Of a stretch of DNA of 64,000 bases, positions 26,344-41,317 are shown one piece after another. The position numbers and the translations under genes are program-made. Source of the DNA: Vespa crabro (taxonomy: Eukaryota; Arthropoda; Insecta; Hymenoptera; Vespidae); the NCBI RefSeq assembly GCF_910589235.1, contig NC_060959.1, positions 496,001 through 560,000 on the forward strand, read 5' to 3'. The notes beneath the pieces are model-generated. The model made no database searches. It worked only from the letters and a program-made list of their open reading frames with translations, and was not told the origin of the DNA. Position 1 is the stretch's first letter, and each line of letters starts with the position of its first letter.

Positions 26344-26628
26344 ACGTGCCACCAACGTTGCACCAATTTCCTGCCACGTAGAGCCAAATTGTGGGAGTCC
26401 TAATTAATGGGACATGATGAAGTGACGCCATCATGAATTAATGTCACATAACGGTGCCGGGTGGTATCACTATGCCAATAGGATGGATATGAGATTAGTC
26501 GGTAATGCCTATTCCAACGGTGAGCCAGACACTCCAGGGAATTCAACGGGGGACCCAAAAGTTAAAGGGTTCCTCGAGGGCCCTGGGTCAGTGCATAAAG
26601 TTTGGCATCCTCAGACCTTAAAAAAAAA
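26344..26628 (+). other. 3' UTR and poly(A) tail of the retrotransposon
   Basis: About 276 bp of non-coding sequence after the ORF2 stop end in CTTA and a nine-A run (26,620-26,628). Array sequence resumes at once. The A-run marks the 3' end created by target-primed reverse transcription. No open frame of interest lies here. Confidence 0.85.
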
Positions 26629-26641
26629 TTATCGTTTTTAT
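26629..26641 (+). repeat. Candidate right target-site duplication
   Basis: TTATCGTTTTTAT directly follows the poly(A). It matches the left flank of the truncated copy at 57,712-57,724 exactly and that of the full copy at 21,625-21,637 with one mismatch. A 13-bp duplication is a plausible length for this clade, but chance recurrence in the array cannot be excluded. Confidence 0.45.
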
Positions 26642-27951
26642 TATTATCGTTATTATCGTAATTATTGTTATAGTTAACATCTATATTTTTATTATTATCA
26701 ATATTATCGTTAACATCGTTAATATTATTATTATAATTGTCGTTATTAACGCTATTATCGTTATAATTGTTATGATAATTACCGTTATTTTCGTTAATAA
26801 CTTTATTAATTATATTTTTACCGTAATGATCGTTATTATCGTTATAATCACTATTATCATTATTAACGTTATTATTGATATTGCCTTTTTTATTATTATC
26901 TTTATTTACGTTGTTTCCATTATTAAATTTATTATTATTACCTTTATTTTAGATATTATCCTTACTATTGTCATCGTTATTATAGTTATTATCGTAATTA
27001 TTATTATTTTCGATATATTATTATTATTAATATCGATATTAACATTATTATCATTATTAGCATTATTATCGTTGTTACTGTTATCAATATTATCGTTATT
27101 ATTTTTAGTATTAATGATATTATCGTAATTATCGTTATTATTATTATTATTATTATTATTATTTTCATTATTATTATTATTATTATTATCGTTATTATTG
27201 TTATTATCGTTATTATTATAATTATTATTATGGTTAATATTATAATTATTAATATCGTTATTATCGTTATTATAAATATTATTATTATCGTTATTATCGT
27301 TATTAGTATAGATATTATCGTAATTATCGTTTTTATTGTTTTTATTCTTATTATTAATAATGTTATTATCTATATTATCGTGATTAGAGTTACTATTACA
27401 ACTATTATTTCGTTATTATCGTTACTAACTTTATTATAGTTATTACAATTATTATTATCATTAATATCGTTACTATTATTTTTATTAATATTATTCTTAT
27501 TATTCTTAACGTTATTATCGTTATTAACGTTATTATTATTATTATTATCATTATTATCGTTATTAAAGTTAATATTGGTATTGTTATTTTCATTATTATG
27601 GTTATGATTAATATAATTATTATCGTTATTATTGTAATTAGCGATATAAATAATATCATTATTATCGTTATTATCCTCATTATTATTATTATTATTATAC
27701 TAATTATCCTTGTTAACGTTAGTATTATTATTATAATGATCGTTATTATCGTTATTATTATCGTTATTATTATTATAATCGTTAATATCGCTATTATTGT
27801 TATTAATATTATTATTTTTATCATTTCCTTTATTATCGTTATTAACATTATTATCATTATTACTGTTATTATTATTATCGATATTATCGTTATTATTGTT
27901 AGTATTATTATTACTACTATCGTTATCATCATTATTATTATTATCATTATT

Positions 27952-27993
<42 letters not shown>

Positions 27994-29109
27994 CGTAATT
28001 GTCGTTATTTTTGTTATAATTAATACAGATTTAATCTTTATTATCCTTATTATTATTATTATTATTATCGTTATAATCGCTATTGTTGTTTTTATCTGTA
28101 TTATTATTATTATTATTATGGTAAGTGTTGTTATTATTGTTATTATTATAATTTTTACTCTTATTACTATAATTGTTATTATCATTATTATCGATATTAT
28201 TATTATTTTTTTATTTTTAACGTTATTATCGTTATTATCGTTTTTATCCTTTTTATTGTTATTTCAATTATTGTTTTTATCGTTCTTATCATTATTACCG
28301 TTATTATAATTATTATCACTATTATTGACATTATTATCGTTATTATCGTTATTATTTTCTTATTATTATTATTATTATTGTATTTATCGAAATTATCGTT
28401 CATATTGTTATTATTATTAACGTTATTATCGCTATTATCTTTTTATCGTACTTTTCATTATTAATATAGTCCTTTTTATCGTTATATAGATTTATTGTGT
28501 TTATTATTACCGTTCTTATCGTTATTATAATTTTTATAGAAATTGTTTTTTTTTACTATTATTATTATTGTTATTAGAATTAATATCATTACAGTTATTG
28601 TCTTTGTGATCGCAATTATTGTCATTACTGTATTATATCTATTATTGTTATTATCGTTATTAATGGCAGTATTATTACTATTATTATCGTTATTATCGAT
28701 ATAAATATAACTATTATTATTATTATTATTATTATCGTTATTATAGTTTTTGTTGTAATTATAATTATCGATATTATCATTATTACAGTTATTATCGTTA
28801 TTATTGTTATTATTATTATCGTTATTATCGCTATTGTTATTATTATTATTGTCGGTATTGTTGTTATTAATATTATCGTTATTATCCTTAATATTGTTAT
28901 TATTGTTATTATTACTGATATTAATATCGTTATTATCATTGATAGTGTTATTATTATTTTCTTTATTATCGTTCTTATCGTTCTTATCGCTATTATTATT
29001 ATTATTATTATTATTATCGTTTATTACGTTACTATGGTAAATTAATATATCTATTATCGTTATTATCGTCATCATTATAATCGTTATTACCGTAATTATC
29101 GTTATTATC

Positions 29110-29110
<1 letters not shown>

Positions 29111-29159
<49 letters not shown>
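29111..29159 (+). repeat. Pure TTA tract, about 49 bp
   Basis: This is an uninterrupted TTA triplet run within block 2, free of the CG-bearing triplet. Confidence 0.85.
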
Positions 29160-32100
29160 CGTCACTAACGTTATTATTATTATCGATTTTATTATTATTA
29201 TCGCTACTATTATTATCCTTAAAATCGTTTTTATTACTTCTATTATTATCGTTATTATCGTTATTATCGTTATAATCGTTATTATCATTATTATCCTTAT
29301 TATCTTTATAATTGTTATGATTATTAACGTTATTAACGTTAATATCAATGTTATATATATTATTCTTATTATTATTACCGTTATTATCGATATTATCGTT
29401 GTTTTTTATTCTTACTATTATTGTTATTATCGTTATTATTTTATCTTTAGTATTATTATTATCGATATTATCGTTAATATTATTATTATTATTATCGCTA
29501 TTATCGTTATTATCGTTAATAACGTTGTTATCGTTATTATTAATATCATTAATATCTTAATTGTCCATATTATCATTATTATAATTATTATTTCCGCCAT
29601 TATCAATATTATTATTATCGTTATTATCGTAATTATCGTTATTATGGTAATTATTGGAATCAATATTATTATTATTATTATTGTTAGTAACATTACTATC
29701 GTTATTATCGTTATTATCGTTATTATTGTTAATATAATTATCGTTATTATCGTTATTATAGTTATTATTGTTATTTTAATATCGCTATATTCGTTTTTAT
29801 TGTCATTATTGTTATGATTTATATCGGCATCATAATTATTATCTTTATTATCGTTAATATTATTTTACTATTATCGTTATTTTCGTTATTATCGTTGTTA
29901 TCGTTATTTTCGTTGATGTTATTATTATTTTTATCTTAATTATCGTTATTACCGTTCTTGTCGTTATTATTGTCATTATTATTATTATCGGAATTTTCGT
30001 TGATATTGTTATTATTATTATTAATATTATCGTTATTATCGTAATTATTATAATCTTTAATATCGTTATTATCGTTAGTAATGTTATTTTTGTTATTATT
30101 TCTACAATTATTATCGTTGTTATCGTTATTACTGTTATTATTTTTAATATTGTTATTACTATCTTTATTATCATTATAATCGTTATTATCGTTAATATTA
30201 TTATTATTACCATTATCGATAATATCATTAGTATCATTAATGTTTTTATTTTTATTACTATTATTATTATTATCGTTACTTTCTTTAATAATGTTGGTAT
30301 TATTATCGATATTATCTTTTTTTATCGCTATTATCGTTATTATTTTTATTATTGTTATTATTACTACTATTATTGTCGTTATTATCGTTATTGTCGTTAT
30401 TATTATTATTATCATTATTATTTTTATCGTTTTTATTGTTATTAGTGTTCTTATTTCTATTATCATTATTACTATTATCGTATTGTTATTGTTATTATTA
30501 TCGATATTATCGTTAATAATATTATTACTATATATATTATTAACTTTATTATCGTTCATATTATTATTATTATTAACAATATTATCTTTATTATTTTTAT
30601 TATTATTATTGATGGTATCGTTATTATCATTACTATCGTTATTATTATTATTATTGTTATTATTAATTATATTTTTACCGTAATGATCGTTATTATCGTT
30701 ATTATCGTTATTATCGAAATTATTGTTAATACTATTATTTTTGTTATCGTAAGTATTGTTATTATAAATATTTTTAACTATGTTATGACAATTATTATCG
30801 TAATTAGCGTTATAGTTGTTGTTATTATTATCACCATTATCTTTATTATAATGATAATTATATTCGATATTAACGTTATTATTAATATTATTATTATTAT
30901 TACTATTAGTGTTGTTATCGTTTTTTATATAATCGTTATTATCGTCATTGTCATTATTATTGGGTTTATGACTATTATTATTATCGTTATTATTGTTAAT
31001 ATTGTTTTCTCATTATCGATATTATCGTTATTATCGTTATTTTTATTGTCGTTATTGTCGTTATAATCTTCGTTATTATTATTATTATTATCGATATTAT
31101 CGTTATTTTCTTTATTATTGTTATTATTATTATATTTATTACCGTTATTATCGTTATTATTGATTTTATTATTATTATGACCAACATTGTCGTAATTATC
31201 GTTATTATTACTATTATTATTATCGTTGTTATCGTTAATATCGTTATTATTATTATTATTATTATTATTATCGTTATAATCGTTACTATCGATATTATCG
31301 TCATTATTATCGTTATTATCATAACTATCGTCATTATCGTTATTACTGTTATTATTATTAATATCATTATTAACGTTATTATTGATATTATTATTGTCGT
31401 TATTACCGTTATTATCGTTAATATCCTTATTATCTTTATATTATTATTATCCTTATTATAGTTTCCTATTTTTATTATTATTATCGATATTATCGTTATT
31501 ATCGTTAATATTATTATTATTATAATCGTTATTATCGTTATTATCGTTATTATTATTATTAGTAGTGTCGATATTATCGTAATTATCTTTATTAATTTTA
31601 TTATTATTGTCGTTTTTATCGTTATTAATTTTATTATTTTTATTATAATTGTTATTGTTATAATTATTATTTATACTAATTTTGTCATCCATATTATTTG
31701 TAACTATTTTTATCTTTATGATTTTAATTATTATTATTAATTTTATTATTATTAAAGTTATTATCATTATTGTTGTTATTATAATAATTACTATTATTGT
31801 TATCATCGTTATTATAGTTTTTATGGGTATTATTATTATTGTTATTAATGTCGTTATTACTGTTATTATCGATATTATTGTTATAATTATTAACATTATT
31901 ACCGTTATAATTGTTATTATTATTATTATTATTATTAACGGCATTTTAATAATTATCGTTACTAACTTTATTATTGTCATCATGATTATCGTTATTACCG
32001 GTTTTACTGTTATTAATTTTATTATTGTTGTTATAATTTTTATTACCATCTATATAATCGTTATTATCTTTATAATTGTTAATACTATTATTATTACCGT

Positions 32101-33172
32101 TATGTTCATTATTTTCGTTATTATCGTTATTATTGATACTATTATCATTAATATTACTGTTTTTATCTTTACTATTGATATTATTATTATCGATAATGTC
32201 GTTATTAACGATTATATCGTTCATATTGTTATTATTGTTATTATTATTATTATGGTTATTATCGTTATTATCGATAGTAGCGTCATTATTATTATTATTA
32301 TTTCGATATTATATATATTATTGTGTATTATTATTACCGATAATATTGTTATTAACGTTATTATTGTTATTATTGTTGTTCATGTTATTATTATTATTAA
32401 TATTATCGTTATTATCTTTATTAACATTATTTATGTTAATATTATTATCGCTATTATCGTTATTATCGTTATTATTGCAATTAATATTATCGCTATGATC
32501 GTTATTATTGTTAGTATTAGAATTATGATCGTCATTGTCGTTTTTATCGCTAATATAGTTATTATTGTTATTATTATTATATTTATTACCTCTTATTACC
32601 GTTATTATCGATATTTTTATTAATATTTTTACCGTTACTATTGTTATTATCGTTATTATGAATATTATTATTATCGCTACATTCCATATTATTGTTCATA
32701 TTATTATTATTTTCGGCATTATAATTTTTATCGTTATTGTGGTTATTATTCTTATATTCAATATTATTATTATTATTATTTTCATTATTATCGTTATATC
32801 GTTAGTATCTTCATCATTATTATTATTATCATACTTATAATCGTATGTATCGTTATTATCGTCATTATTGATATTAATAATATTAATAATATCGTCATTA
32901 TCGACATTATCGATAATATTGATATTATTATTATCTTTATTATCGTTATTAATTTTATTATAATTATAGTTATTATCGTTCTTATCGTAATTATCGTTAA
33001 TATTTTTATTATTAATATCGTTTTTAACGTTATATTGTTATTATCAATTTTATTATTACTATTATTATCGTTATTATCCTTAATATTATTATTATTATTA
33101 TCGTTATTATCGTTATTATCAATGTTGTTATTATTATTATTATCGTCATTTTTGTTATTACCGTTTATATCG

Positions 33173-33176
<4 letters not shown>

Positions 33177-33232
<56 letters not shown>
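33177..33232 (+). repeat. Pure TTA tract, about 56 bp
   Basis: This is an uninterrupted TTA run followed, after one ACT triplet, by further TTA units. Confidence 0.85.
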
Positions 33233-33236
<4 letters not shown>

Positions 33237-35288
33237 TATTATTATTATTAATATCGTTATTATCGTTATTACCGTTAAGAATATTAATATTATAATTTTT
33301 ATTATTGTTATTATCGTTATTATCATTATTATCAATATTATTATTATTATTACTAACGTTATTACCGTTTTAATCATTATGAATGTTCTCATTATAATTG
33401 TTATTATCGTTATTATTGTTATTTTTATTGAGATTATCATTATTATTGCTTTTATCGTAGATATCGTTTTTATCTTTATTATTGTTATTATTCTTAATGT
33501 CATTATCGTTATTTTTGTTACTATCGATATTATTATTATTACTGTAATCGTTATTATCGTATTATTCTTATCGATATTATTGTTATTAATGTTAATATCG
33601 ATAATATCATTACTGTCTTTATTATTATTATTATACTTTGTTATCGTTATAATCCTTATTTTCGTTATTATTATGATTTATCTTATCGTTTTTATCGTTG
33701 TTATCGTTATGATTGTTATTATCATTGTCATTTATATCTTTAATATCGTTATTACTGTTCTTATAATTATTGTTATTATCGTTAGTATTGCTATTCTTAT
33801 TATTATTATTATCTCTATTATCACAATTACCTATTGTATCGTTAATATGATATTATCTTTATTATTATTATTTTTATTATTGTTATTAACGTTATTATCG
33901 TTATTAATATTAATTTTATTATCGTCATTATCATTATTATTGTTACTATTACTACTATTATCATCGTTATTATCATTATTATTGTCATTTTTATATTATT
34001 ATTACTATTATTATTATTAATTTTTATGGAGTTACTTTCTTTATTATCCTTATTGTTATTATTATTATTGTTATTATACGTTAATATTTTTATCATTATT
34101 ATTATTGTAATCGTTATTATAATTATTAGCGTTATTATCGTTAATATCGTAATCATATTTATTATTATTATTATTATTATTGTCGTTATTATCGTTATTA
34201 TCGTTATTGTTATAATTACTATTGTTTTATTATCGTTCTTACTATTATCGCTATTATCTTTTATATCGTAATTATTATTACTATTAATATTATTATCGTA
34301 ATTATCGTTATTATTATTGTTATTATTATCGATATTATCGTTATTATTGTTATTTTTATTATCGTTGTCATCGTTATTATCCTTATTTCCCTTATCATTA
34401 TTATTATCGTTTTTAACATTTTTATCGTTATTATTGTTCTCATTATTATTGTTATTATCGTTATTATAGTTATTATATTTATTATTATTTTTGAATTTAT
34501 CATTACTATCGTATTTATCGATGTTGTCATTATTATTATTATTACTATTATTATTATTATTATTATTATCTTTATTATCGCTATTATTATACTTATTATT
34601 AATGTTATTATCGTTATTATAGTTATTATTATTATTATTATCGCTATTATCTCTAATATTGTTTGTATCCTCAATATCGTTATTATCTTTATTATTGTTG
34701 TTACTATTACTAGTAAGATTATCGTTACGATCGTTATTATCATTATTATTATTTTTATTATTATTATTATTATTATCATTTTTTTTGTTATTATTGTTAT
34801 TATCGTTATACATGTTATTTTTATTATTACTATTAACGTTTTGATCATTAATATTGATAATATTATTATCGCTTTTATCGTTATTGTTGTTATAATCGTT
34901 ATTAAATTTATATTTATTATCGTTATTATTGCTATTATTATTACTATTACTATTACTGTTATTATTATCGTTTTTAACTTTAGTATTGTTATTATTTTTA
35001 TAATTATTATCGTTATTATTATTATCGTTATCATCATTATTGTTAGTATTGTTATTATTGTTATTATTAATACAATTATTTTCGTTAATATCATTATCAT
35101 CATTATTATCGTAATTATAGTTATTATTGCTGTTATTATTATTATTATTATTGTCTTTATTATCGTTATTAACTATAATGTTATTATCCTTATTAACGTT
35201 ATTACCTTTATTTATACTAATATTAATATCGTTATTACCGTTCTTATCGCTATTATCGTTAATATTATTATTATTATTATTATTATTA

Positions 35289-35319
<31 letters not shown>

Positions 35320-35469
35320 CGCTATTATCGTAATTATCCTTATTATGGTTATTATCGTTATTATAGTTAATATTATTATAGTTATTATTTTTATTATTAA
35401 CGTTATTATCGGCATTATCGTTATTGATTATTAATGTTATCTTTATTTTCGTTATAATTGTTATTAATA

Positions 35470-36260
35470 TTGTTATATCTAACGTTATTATCGTTAATAT
35501 CGCTATTAACGATATTTTTGCTAATATTGTCATTATTACTACTATTATTTTCTATATTATCGTTCTTATAGGTCTTATTATTAGTATTTTTTCGTTACTG
35601 CCATAATAATTGTTATTATTGTTATTATAATTATGTTTCTTATCATTATTATCCTTATTTTAGGTATAAACTTATCATAATTAGCGTTATAAACGTTGTC
35701 ATTGATATTATTATTATTATTCTCGTTCATATCGTTATTATCGCTATAATTGTTATTATTATTATCGTAATTATCGTTATAAGTGTTATTATTATTATCG
35801 TTATTATCTGTATTATTGTAATTACCGCTTTAAATATTATTATTGTTTTTATTGTTAATATTACAATTATTATCGTTATTAGTGTTATATTAATTATTAT
35901 TATTATAGTTATTTTCATTAATATCATTGTTATCGAATTTATAGTTATTACTATTAACGTTATTATCGCTCTAATTAATATTATTATTATCGATATTATC
36001 GTTATTATCTTAATTATTATTATAGTTATTATTATTGTCTTTATTATCGTTATTATGGATATTGTTATTATCGTTTTTATCGTTATTATTGTTATAATGT
36101 TATTATATTTATTATTATTATCGTTATTATCGATATTGTTATTATTGTTATTTCCATTATAATCGTTATTATCGTTATTACTATTAATATTATTATCATT
36201 ATTATCGTCATTAGCATTATTAATTTTATTATTATTATCTATATTATCGTTATTATTTTT
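35470..36260 (+). repeat. Segmental duplicate e, second copy (partner 13,150-14,700)
   Basis: Six ordered anchors are shared with the first copy, including the distinctive GTATAAACTTATCATAAT at 35,664. This copy is about 0.7 kb shorter and lacks the long pure TTA stretch. Confidence 0.82.
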
Positions 36261-37309
36261 ATTTTTAATATCATTATTATCGTTATTTCTATTATTATTA
36301 TGATAATTATTATCGTTTTAAAATTATTATCATTATTATCTATAATATTGTCAATATTATCGTTAATATCGTTATTGTTTTTATCGCTATTATCTTTATT
36401 ATCGTTATTATTATTAAAGATATTATCGTTATTATCGTTATTCCTGTTATTAATGTTATTATTGTTATCGATATTATCGTCAATATTGTTGTTATTATTA
36501 TCGATATTATCTTTAATATTGTTATTATTATTATCGCTGGTTCCGTTATTATCGTATTTATTAATATCGATATTATCGTTATTATCTTTATTATCGTTAT
36601 TATTACTATTATTATTATTATTGTAATAATCAATATTATCATTATTATAAATATTATTGTTATTATTAATTTCGATATTATCGAAATTATCATCATTATT
36701 ATTATCGTTAAAATCGTTTTTATCGTTATTATTGATATTACTTATTTTATTAATAATATTATTACTGTTATTGTCATTATTATAGTTATATTTCTTAATA
36801 ATGTTATTATTACTTCTGTTATTATCGTTATTGTCTTCATTGTCCTTATTATTTTTATTATAATTAATATTAATATCGTTGTTATGATCATAATCGTTAT
36901 TATCGTAATTTTTGTTATCATTATTACCGTTAGAATCATTTAAATAGTTATTATCTTTATTATTACTATTATTATCATTGTTATTATCGTTATATCGTTA
37001 TTATCATTATTACCGTTGTTATCGTTATTATCGTCATTACTATAATTTTTATTATTGTTTTTATCGTTAAAATTGTTCTTGTTTGTTGTTATTATTATCG
37101 CTAATATCAATATTGTCGTAGTTATCTTTTTAATCCTTATTATTATAATAGTTATTATCGTAATTATCCTTATAGTTATTATTGTTATTATTATTATTAT
37201 CGATATTATTGTTAATATTATTATTATTATTATTGTCGTTATTATCTTTATTAACCTCTTTTATTATTATTATTATTTCGTTATTATCGATATTATTATT
37301 ATTATTATT

Positions 37310-38150
37310 ATAATCGTTAATATCGTTATTATCGTTATTATCGTTATTATTTTTATCGTAATTATCGTTGTTATCGTTAATATTATTATCGATAATATCC
37401 TTATTATTGTTATTATGAATATTATAATTATCGTTATTATCGGTAATAAACTCATTATCGCTATTATTGTTATTATTGTTATTATTACTACTATTATTAT
37501 TGTTATTATAGTTATTACTGTTATTATTGTTATTATTACTACTATTATTATCGTTATTATTTTTATTATTGTTTGTTTTATAATCTTTCTTATCATCATA
37601 GTCATTATTACCGTTATTCTTCTTATTATTATTATCGTTAGAAACTTTTTTATCATTATTACCTTTATTGTTACTATTATTATCATTGTTATTATCGTTA
37701 ATATTGTTATTATCATTATTATCGTTATTGTCGTTATTTCGTTATTATTATAAATTTTATGATAGTTAATCGTATTATCGTTATTAGTGTTTTTGTTGTT
37801 ATTATTATTATCGATATTATCGTGAATATTGTTACAATTATTATCGATATTTTCCTTAATATCGTTATTATTATCGATATTATCGTTAGTATGGTCATTA
37901 TCGTTATTCTCTTTAATTTGATTATTAATATTAACGTTATTATCGTTATTGCCATTAATGTCGTTATTATCGTTATTATTAGTATTACTATTATCGTTAT
38001 TATTAGTATTATTATTATCGTTATTATCGTTACTATCGTTATTAATATTATAATTGTCACCGTTATTATACTTACTTTCGTTATTATTAATTTTATTATT
38101 AATGTTATTATCGTTGTTTTCATTATTATTGGTATTACTATTTTCGTTAA
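37310..38150 (+). repeat. Segmental duplicate d, second copy (partner 8,740-9,980)
   Basis: This copy is collinear with the first through five anchors. It has one rather than two copies of the ~285-bp unit that is tandemly duplicated at 9,266-9,800 in the partner, which accounts for most of its shorter length. Confidence 0.8.
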
Positions 38151-38808
38151 TATCGTTATTATTGCTATTATTATTATTATTATCGTTATTAACGTTGTGA
38201 TAGTTATTATTACCGTCGTCATTATTGTTTTTATTATTATCGTTATTATCGTAATAGTCGTTATTATTGTTACTATCAATATTTTATTATTATTCTTATC
38301 GTTAACATCGTTATTACTATTATCGTTATTATCGATATTTTTATATTCATCATTATCGTTATTATCGTTATTATTGTTATTGCTAATATTATTATTACGA
38401 TATCATTGTTAATATTATTATTATTATAATCGATATTATAGTTAATATCGTTATTATTGTTATCACTATTATCGTTATTATCATTATTATCGTTATTATT
38501 ATTATTATTTTTATTATCGTTATAATCGTTTATATTTGTTATCATTGTTATTATTTCTATTACTTTTATCGTTATTATCGTTATTGTCGTTGTTATTATT
38601 ATTATTGTTATTATTATTGTCGTTAATGTAATTACTATCGTTATTATTATTATTATTATTGTCGTCAATTTTGCTATTATTATTTTCGATATTATCGTTA
38701 TTATCGTTATTAATATTATTGTTATTATCGTTGTTATCGTTTATATTTTAATATCTTTATTATTAATATTATTATTATCGTTATTATAGTTATTATCGTT
38801 ATAAATGT

Positions 38809-38915
38809 TATTATATTTATTATATTTACCTGTATTATCGCTATTATTGTTACTTTCAGTATCGAAATTATCCTTATTATTGCTATTATTATTATCGTTA
38901 ATAACGTTATTATCT
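38809..38915 (+). repeat. Short duplicate (partner 45,395-45,505)
   Basis: TATTGTTACTTTCAGTATCG is found around 38,845 and 45,431. It is flanked in both places by TTATATTTATTAT upstream and by GCTATTATTATTATCGTTA then ACGTTATTATCTTTATTATT downstream. The offset is 6,586 bp, in direct orientation. Confidence 0.75.
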
Positions 38916-40999
38916 TTATTATTATTATTGCTATTATTGTTATTTACGTTATTATTATTATCTGAATTATCATTATTATCAATATTATTTTCATCGCCGT
39001 TATCATTATTATTATTAACGTAATTTGCGTTATTAGCGTTATTATTGTTATCACTATTATTATTTTTTTAATTATTATCATTATTATTGCAATACTATTA
39101 TCGTTGCCATCGTTATTGCTTTCACTTTCGTTATTATTATTATTATTAATATTATTATCGTTTTTATAGGTTACAATTGTTTTAATATTTTGGTTAATAC
39201 CGTTGTTATTGTTCTTTTTTTCGTTATTATAGTTAATATTAATTTAAAAATTATCTATATTATCATTATTATCGATATTATCGTTTTTATTGTTATAATT
39301 ATTACCGTTATTGTCGTTAATATCGTTATTATCGCTATTATAATTACTATTATTATTATCGTTATTTACGTTCTTATCGTAATTATTATTATTGCTATTG
39401 TGGTTATTATCATTATTATTATTATCGTTATTATCGTTATAATTGTTATTAATTTTATTATCATTATCATCGTTTTTATAGTTATTATTGCTATTATTAT
39501 TTTAGTTATTAACGTAATTGTTATTATTAATTTTATTATTATTATTGTTATTATCGTTATTGTTGTTATAATCGTTATTATTATCACTAATATAATCCTC
39601 ATTATAATTATTATTGTTACTATCGATATTATTATCTTTCATATTATCGTTATTATCTTTAGTACTATTACCGCTATTATCGTTACGATCGTTAATATTG
39701 TTATTATTATTACTGTTATCGATTTTTTCGTAAATATTGTTACTATTATTATCGATATTATCGTAATTATCGTTGTTATTCTTATTGCTAATATCGTTTT
39801 TATCGTACTTATTGATATTACTGTTATTACTTCTACCATTATTACTGTTATTATCGTTACTATAGATATTATTCCTAATATTGTTATTTTTACTTGTATT
39901 ATTATCGTTATTATCGTTATTATTGTTAATATTTGTATTAATATTATGATTATTATTATTGTTATTATCTTTATTATCGTTATTGTCGTTATTATTGTTA
40001 TTACTATTAATATTATGAGCGGTATTATCGTTAATATTATTATTATAATTATCGCTATTATCAATTTTATTGTTATTATTGATATTATTGTTATTATTAT
40101 TGATATAATTATTGTAATTATCTTTATTATCATTATTATTATTATTAAGATTATAATGGACGTTATTGTCTCTATTATTGTTATTATCGTTATTATCGTT
40201 ATTATTGATATTATTGTTATTATTACTATTAATATGATCGTTATAATCTTTGTTATCGTTAATATTAATATTATTATTATCATTATTATTATTGTAGTTA
40301 TTAACTTTATTAGCTTTAATAATATTATTATTATTATCGTTATTATCTTTATTAATATTAATATTATTGTCTTTATTATCGTTATTATCGTCATTATTAT
40401 AGTCGCTATTATCGTTATGATCATTATTATCGTTATTATTGTTATTAGTATTATCGTTATTAACGATAGTATCAATGTTATATATATTATTCTTAGAATT
40501 ATTATCGTCATTATCGTTATTATCATAATTATCGTTGTTATTATTATTAATAATGTCGATATTATCGTTAATATTATTATCATTATTATCTTTATTATAA
40601 ATATTATTGTTATTACTATTATTATTATCGTTATTTACGTTATTACCGTTATTTTCGATATTATTTTTATTACTATTTTTATTATTACTATCCTTATTAT
40701 CGTTATTATTGCTATTTTATTTACTTTATAAACGTTATTATCGCTATTAATTTTATTAATATTAACGTTATTATCGTTTTTATCGTTATATCCGATAACA
40801 TTATTATTATTATTATCTATAATAACGTTATTATCGTTATTATTGTTATTAATGTTATTATTGTTATTATTACTGCTATTATTATAATTATTAGCGTTAT
40901 AATCATTATAATCGTTATTATCGTTATTGTTATTATTATTATCCTTATTATAGATTTTATTTTTATTATTATTAACGGTATAATCTTTATTACCGTTAT

Positions 41000-41249
41000 T
41001 GTTCTTATTATTAATATGGTTCTTATCGTTATTATCCATATTATCGATATTTTTATTATTATTATTGTTATTATTGTTGTTATTGTAACGATTATTATAA
41101 TTATTATCTTTATTTTCGTAAATATTGATATCATTACTATCGATATTATCGTAATTATCGATAATATTATTATCGTTATTATGGTTATTATGTTCATTAT
41201 TGTTTTATTGCTATTATTACAATTATTATTTCCGTTATTATCATCATTA

Positions 41250-41317
<68 letters not shown>

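Larger units (their letters stand above)
21651..26628 (+). mobile_element. R1-clade non-LTR retrotransposon, near full length, inactive
   Basis: This ~4.98-kb element has no terminal repeats and ends in nine A residues. Its order is 5' UTR, gag-like ORF1 with zinc knuckles, then ORF2 with AP endonuclease, reverse transcriptase and C-terminal CCHC, which is the R1/TRAS-type layout; R1 elements are usually a little over 5 kb. G+C is far higher than in the surrounding array, so both edges are sharp. In-frame stops and frameshifts in both ORFs show it cannot encode working proteins. It reads on the T-rich strand. The clade call rests on recognised protein motifs, and the exact family is not identified. 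Several R1-clade lineages insert at specific sites, including simple repeats and telomeric repeats, but a single insertion event does not show targeting here. Confidence 0.93.
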
